Shown: positions 7,054-9,891 of the stretch, one piece after another
Position numbering within the stretch: position 1 is the stretch's first letter
How the letters are laid out: each line of letters starts with the position of its first letter
Assembly: GCA_027295475.1 (NCBI GenBank)
Contig: JAPUKV010000158.1
Location: 1 to 9,891, forward strand
DNA length: 9,891 nucleotides
Reading direction: 5' to 3'
From: Pseudomonadota bacterium
Lineage (GTDB): Bacteria > Pseudomonadota > Gammaproteobacteria > Woeseiales > Woeseiaceae
Position numbers and translations under genes: made by a program
Notes under the pieces: generated by a model
The model's input: only the letters and a program-made list of their open reading frames with translations
Told to the model about the DNA's origin: nothing
The model's database searches: none

Positions 7054-7191
7054 GATTCGAGATTATGACCATTCGACACACTAAGCATCGTAGTGGGTCA
7101 CGTTTTGGAAATCTAGCGGACAGGCCGATACCGGAAATCGTGAACTGGCGGAGTGTGCTGGGTGCGGGTAACAGAATCTGCCGAAATTCTC

Positions 7192-7992
7192 CTATTCAGA
7201 CGCCGGGTACGCCAGGTAATAGCCGTCCACCCGGGCCAGCTTGATCGGCGTCCCGTATGTCGTGAGCAGGTTTTCCTCGGTCAGGACCGCCTCTTTGGGT
7301 CCATCGGCAACAATCGATCCTTCGCGAAGGAGCACGATACGCTCTATATCAGGCGGGATCTCATTAAGGAGATGGGTAACGACTACGATATTCCTTCCCT
7401 TGTCTACCAGGTCGCGAACGCGCGCCAGATAATCGAAGCTGGCGGTAAGGTCGAGGCCGGCTGTTGGCTCGTCGAGAATCAGTGTATCCGGGTCGTGCAC
7501 GAGCGCGCGGCCAAGTAAACAACGCCGCTGTTGTCCCGTCGACATGTTTCGAAGCGGCGTATCGGCCAGAGACCCGACACCGAGCTCATGCATTACTTGC
7601 CGTGCTTTTGTCTTCTGCGCGTCATTAATTCGCCCGGCGAGGATGCCGTGAATACCGACACTGGAGAGATAACCTGACAGCACGACATCGAGTCCTGAGG
7701 TCGTACCCCTGTATCTTGCCTGGAGGTCGTGTGAGACGATACCTATTTGCGAGCGAAGCTCCCATACATTCCATGTCGATCGTCCGAGAATTCGAACCCA
7801 TGAGCCGTCCTGGAGAACCGGATAAATTTCCCGGTTAACGACTTTTAGCAATGTCGTCTTGCCCGAGCCGTTGGGGCCCAGAATCGCTACCTGCTCATGT
7901 TGCTCGATCGTCAGATTGAAATTGTCGAAGACGCGCGTATCGCCGCGATATATCGTCGCGTTATGAATATCGATAAGGGGTGCATCACTCAT
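7192..7992 (-). CDS. ModF/YlmA-type soluble ABC ATPase
   Basis: A single ABC nucleotide-binding domain of 266 residues with no membrane segment. Motifs: Walker A GPNGSGKTT (39-47), signature MSTGQQRR (150-157), Walker B LILDEPTAGLD (171-181), and H-switch H197 in VVVTHLLNEIPP. The region after the Q-loop position (IGIVSHDLQARYRGTTSG, then VVLSGYLSSVGIHG) lacks the usual Q-loop Gln. It matches the pattern of E. coli ModF and Bacillus YlmA (VSSSLHLDYR ... ILSGYFDSIGIY as I recall it), a family of ATPases often without a cognate permease. No permease or binding-protein gene is present nearby. It lies 25 bases downstream of the DUF4760-like gene and may share its transcript. Weak ribosome binding site at ATG 7992. 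A role in metal or molybdate handling is only suggested by ModF; the true partner is unknown. Confidence 0.9.
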   Translation of the reverse strand: MSDAPLIDIHNATIYRGDTRVFDNFNLTIEQHEQVAILGPNGSGKTTLLKVVNREIYPVLQDGSWVRILGRSTWNVWELRSQIGIVSHDLQARYRGTTSGLDVVLSGYLSSVGIHGILAGRINDAQKTKARQVMHELGVGSLADTPLRNMSTGQQRRCLLGRALVHDPDTLILDEPTAGLDLTASFDYLARVRDLVDKGRNIVVVTHLLNEIPPDIERIVLLREGSIVADGPKEAVLTEENLLTTYGTPIKLARVDGYYLAYPASE

Positions 7993-7999
7993 CGATTAA

Positions 8000-8015
8000 T
8001 GCGCCCATCAGCGCA
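8000..8015 (-). promoter_or_regulatory. Small hairpin just upstream of the ABC ATPase start
   Basis: TGCGC (8000-8004) and GCGCA (8011-8015) form a perfect 5-bp stem with a 6-base loop in the 25-base gap between the DUF4760-like stop and the ABC ATPase ATG. It covers the only purine-rich stretch (GATGGGCGC on the minus strand) that could act as a ribosome binding site, so it could damp translation of the downstream gene. No U-tract, so not a terminator. Confidence 0.25.
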
Positions 8016-8017
8016 CA

Positions 8018-8551
8018 TCAGATGTCCTGCGTCAGCCGTAATGGTGCCCACGCCTTGAACGCCTCGTAGGCCGGCTTTGCATCTTTGGGCTGGTATTGTT
8101 CGAGCCGCTCCGCCAGCCACTGAAACCATTCGAATCCGTTGGGTGAATCAATTTCTGCGCGGAGTGCGAGTACCCAGTCTTCGAGCTTGCGCCAAAGGAT
8201 AACCACGCTGGTTCCCACGAGATTGTTTACGACGAGAAATGGCACGATGCGTTGAAAGGTCATAACGCCGATGTTCTCCATCGTCGTACAGATAAGCATC
8301 GCGGCATTTTCGATCTTTGCGTCATTCATTTTGATGTCTTCAGCGCTCATGCCATCGGGCAGATGCAGGATCGTACGATATGCCTCTGTGAACTTGGGGC
8401 TCGCAAAGAATCGAAATAACTCGATTGCGGCGAGTTCGCGTCGTTGCTGGCGTATCTGTCGCATCTGCAGCATGGCAAAAAACACACCACCGATAACAAT
8501 GAGTACACCGAGAATTTCCGCTATGTTTGCAAGCATCGCTAATTCAGTCAT
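8018..8551 (-). CDS. DUF4760-like single-span membrane protein
   Basis: A 177-residue protein with one N-terminal membrane helix (about 7-29, ending GVFFAML), a basic helical stretch (QMRQIRQQRRELAAIELF, 29-46) and a predominantly helical cytosolic domain rich in Trp and Phe. The layout of one helix followed by a QxRxxRxxxxA-type amphipathic helix and an all-alpha domain of about 130 residues is that of DUF4760-like proteins, whose function is not known. GAGGAT lies 11 bases upstream of ATG 8551 as a ribosome binding site, slightly far. The stop is 25 bases before the ABC ATPase start, suggesting one transcript, but the ATPase family is normally soluble, so a permease-like partnership is not implied. 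Family assignment is moderate; the gene itself is secure. Confidence 0.8.
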   Translation of the reverse strand: MTELAMLANIAEILGVLIVIGGVFFAMLQMRQIRQQRRELAAIELFRFFASPKFTEAYRTILHLPDGMSAEDIKMNDAKIENAAMLICTTMENIGVMTFQRIVPFLVVNNLVGTSVVILWRKLEDWVLALRAEIDSPNGFEWFQWLAERLEQYQPKDAKPAYEAFKAWAPLRLTQDI

Positions 8552-8706
8552 GTTGTAGTGATCCTCTAAATTGGAGCAGGCGATACTACTCGTTAAAGCG
8601 TATCGCGTCAGAGTTGATATGGCGCCGCATCAGACTTTCTGTGTCGTCCGCGCGGCCGATCCGAGCGATTGTAAAGCCGATCTTATTGTTACAGCGGGGC
8701 TCTCTG

Positions 8707-8724
8707 AAAAACGCCTGCGAGGCG
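8707..8724 (-). terminator. Rho-independent terminator of the PF10118 gene
   Basis: On the minus strand CGCCT-CGC-AGGCG is followed immediately by TTTTT: a 5-bp all-but-one GC stem with a 3-base loop and five U's. It begins 33 bases after the stop codon of the gene ending at 8757, the right place and orientation. It would separate that gene from the DUF4760-ABC unit. Confidence 0.6.
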
Positions 8725-8756
8725 CGTCCAGACATGTCGTTGTTGCTGTGTGTTAT

Positions 8757-9608
8757 TCAAGTAAGTGTTCGAGAGACGGTGCTTCCGTAATCCTGCTCCC
8801 ATTCAACGATCAGCTCTCGATTATCGTGCTGCCAGGGATGGAAATCCTTCCTGTAGAAGCCCAGGTACGCAAAGAACACGCGACGGAGAACGCCCGGCCT
8901 GACAAACAGATACTTGAAACCGCGCAGCCACTCTCGAAGACTCCAGAGTTTGCCGTCATGTTTTAGCATGATGCACAGGTTTCGAAATGTGTCCTTGAAG
9001 AAGAAGTAAGTATTCATCATCAGGGCTTGACGCCGTTCCCTGACTGTACCGCCCACAGCAACAAAGACATCGAACGCAACAGCTTTATGCTCTGTTTCCT
9101 CGACACCGTGCCATGCCCACAGCGCTGCGACATGCGGATCGGCGCCCGTGAACGCGTCCTTTTGAGTAAGCATGTCATTTGCCATGATCGCGGTCAGGTG
9201 CTCATTGGCAACAGTACCGGCAAGCCGCCGCCTGGCCGATAATTCCCGGTATGCCCAGGCCATCCTGTCGCGAACCGGCCGTTCGAAGCGATCAAGATCA
9301 TATCCCCGCTGCTCGCAAAGCAACTCGTTGTATGTCTGATGCCGCAGCCGGTGGATCGCTTCCTGTCCCTGAAATGCGGTTATCTCATCCAGCAGCTTCG
9401 GGTCATCGATCTGGTTCCTGTAAACACGTACGCTGTCGATAAAGAACTTTTCGCCAAGCGGAAAAAGTATGGACATGGCATTGAAGTACGCGGTTTTGAA
9501 AGCGCTGCCACTGTGCCAGTCGCCAGCAAGCGCTTCAGCCAGCTCGAAAAACGGCCGGCGCGGGCCGAACGTCAAGGCATCGGGGCTCTTGCTCTGCTTG
9601 CTCGTCAT
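8757..9608 (-). CDS. PF10118 predicted metal-dependent hydrolase with ferritin-like di-iron pattern
   Basis: A 283-residue soluble protein of the PF10118 family (predicted metal-dependent hydrolase), whose reaction is not established. Helices carry carboxylates and histidines in the order E53 (LGEKFF), E83-x2-H86 (GQEAIHRLRH), E136-H137 (ANEHLT) and E171-x2-H174 (GVEETEHKAVAF). This E / ExxH / E / ExxH order is what di-iron four-helix-bundle proteins show, so an oxidase or oxygenase is as plausible as a hydrolase. Basic and aromatic residues cluster at the C-terminus (190-265, including YFFFKDTFRN and FAYLGFYRKDFHPWQ), which may dock to a membrane or lipid substrate. ATG 9608 is chosen: a candidate -10 lies at 9634-9639, and GTG 9671 would add 21 non-conserved residues across it. 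An intrinsic terminator follows at 8707-8724. Monocistronic. Confidence 0.88.
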   Translation of the reverse strand: MTSKQSKSPDALTFGPRRPFFELAEALAGDWHSGSAFKTAYFNAMSILFPLGEKFFIDSVRVYRNQIDDPKLLDEITAFQGQEAIHRLRHQTYNELLCEQRGYDLDRFERPVRDRMAWAYRELSARRRLAGTVANEHLTAIMANDMLTQKDAFTGADPHVAALWAWHGVEETEHKAVAFDVFVAVGGTVRERRQALMMNTYFFFKDTFRNLCIMLKHDGKLWSLREWLRGFKYLFVRPGVLRRVFFAYLGFYRKDFHPWQHDNRELIVEWEQDYGSTVSRTLT

Positions 9609-9632
9609 CGCGGGTCCACGGTATTCCGGGGA

Positions 9633-9672
9633 CAGTATACTGACACACTTCGCCGCCGCCGCCGTGTACACG
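9633..9672. promoter_or_regulatory. Promoter/operator region with two 10-bp palindromes and a CGC repeat
   Basis: CAGTATACTG (9633-9642) and CGTGTACACG (9663-9672) are perfect 10-bp palindromes, centre to centre 30 bp, with CGC repeated four times (9651-9664) between them. The first contains TATACT on both strands: 9639-9634 (minus) sits 26 bases upstream of ATG 9608 and could be its -10; 9636-9641 (plus) could serve the tiny ORF at 9690. No good -35 accompanies either. The spacing of about three helical turns suggests a dimeric regulator, but this is inference. Confidence 0.4.
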
Positions 9673-9689
9673 TCATTGAGAACATCTCC

Positions 9690-9767
9690 ATGAGCGAGCG
9701 AATCCGGCCTGTGTTGCTGGTCATTGCGGCATTCATCGTTTATGTGCCTGCCAAGGTGATTTTCTAG
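9690..9767 (+). CDS. Possible 25-residue single-span membrane microprotein
   Basis: A 25-codon ORF (MSERIRPVLLVIAAFIVYVP then AKVIF) with a short charged head and one hydrophobic helix of about 16 residues, the composition of small bacterial inner-membrane proteins. It starts 81 bases from the divergent PF10118 gene and a plus-strand TATACT lies at 9636-9641. Shine-Dalgarno is poor (GAGAAC about 7 bases upstream). Its TAG overlaps the TAG of the minus-strand gene from the right within the CTAG palindrome at 9764-9767. Short hydrophobic ORFs arise by chance, so this is a weak call. Confidence 0.25.
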   Translation: MSERIRPVLLVIAAFIVYVPAKVIF

Positions 9768-9891
9768 TCCCTTGAATCATTCGGCAGCATCGTATCCTGC
9801 TCTCTGGCTGTATCCTTCGCAGACTGTATCAGGCTTTCCTCGTCTTGGTGATTTGAGTGTTGCTCATATAGCAGGCGCCTGTAATGTTCAC
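9764..9891 (-). CDS. C-terminal end of an unidentified protein (5' part beyond the window)
   Basis: Minus-strand frame open from the right window edge to TAG at 9766-9764, giving 41 residues: EHYRRLLYEQHSNHQDEE followed by a Glu/Asp/Gln/Lys-rich helical tail ending MLPNDSRD. The composition is a hydrophilic, helix-forming C-terminus, unlike the stop-ridden other frames there. Too short to assign to a family. If real, it runs in the same direction as the PF10118 gene 156 bases further on and converges on the tiny ORF at 9690. Confidence 0.4.
   Translation of the reverse strand, partial: EHYRRLLYEQHSNHQDEESLIQSAKDTAREQDTMLPNDSRD

Noticed and set aside
7173..7190. AGAAT/ATTCT inverted repeat downstream of the ABC ATPase as a terminator
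   Set aside because: Only five mostly A-T pairs around an 8-base loop and no U-tract.
8586..8735. 49-residue minus-strand ORF in the gap between the PF10118 and DUF4760-like genes
   Set aside because: No ribosome binding site, unremarkable composition, and the intrinsic terminator hairpin lies inside it.
8571..8966. 131-codon plus-strand ORF across the gap and the end of the PF10118 gene
   Set aside because: Mostly antisense to a well-supported gene and low-complexity in meaning; no ribosome binding site or family pattern.
1..9891. Mobile element, CRISPR array, tRNA or rRNA
   Set aside because: Looked for direct repeats with spacers, transposase or integrase motifs and RNA-gene cores by eye; none seen.

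Overview
The window looks like a chromosomal stretch of a free-living Gram-negative bacterium, most likely a gammaproteobacterium. This is inferred from moderately GC-rich coding sequence, a YihG-type acyltransferase, a UPF0213/YhbQ-type GIY-YIG protein, DUF1272, a Tat-targeted IorB-type molybdenum hydroxylase, and one REP-like GTAG palindrome. I see no rRNA, tRNA, CRISPR array, transposase or phage gene. Assignments rest on reading translations and recalling families; no database search was run.

Layout. (a) 1-1732, minus strand: a two-gene molybdenum hydroxylase operon, iorA-like then iorB-like. iorB runs off the left edge, so only its first 415 residues are visible. (b) 1862-3829, plus strand, divergent from (a): a YihG-type lysophospholipid acyltransferase, then a tight three-gene run made of a small Imm10-like protein, a DUF1272 zinc-ribbon protein and a GIY-YIG protein. 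(c) 3845-6085, minus strand, convergent with (b): a DUF819 membrane protein followed after 33 bases by a membrane-anchored metallo-beta-lactamase-fold protein, probably one transcript. (d) 6307-7053, minus: a signal-peptide/TM-anchored NERD-domain protein; the gap below it holds the REP-like palindrome. (e) 7192-8551, minus: a DUF4760-like membrane protein and a ModF/YlmA-type soluble ABC ATPase, 25 bases apart. (f) 8757-9608, minus: a PF10118 'metal-dependent hydrolase' with its own candidate promoter and intrinsic terminator. (g) 9690-9891: a doubtful 25-residue hydrophobic ORF (plus) and the last 41 codons of a minus-strand gene entering from the right edge.

This is mostly ordinary chromosome carrying several poorly characterised genes, and I do not see a clear multi-gene novel system. 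The best leads are the PF10118 protein, whose E/ExxH/E/ExxH pattern reads like a ferritin-type di-iron site; the DUF819-MBL pair; the Imm10-like orphan next to DUF1272 and GIY-YIG; the NERD protein with a Q-x-K active-site variant; and two perfect 10-bp palindromes exactly 30 bp apart in the promoter of the PF10118 gene.
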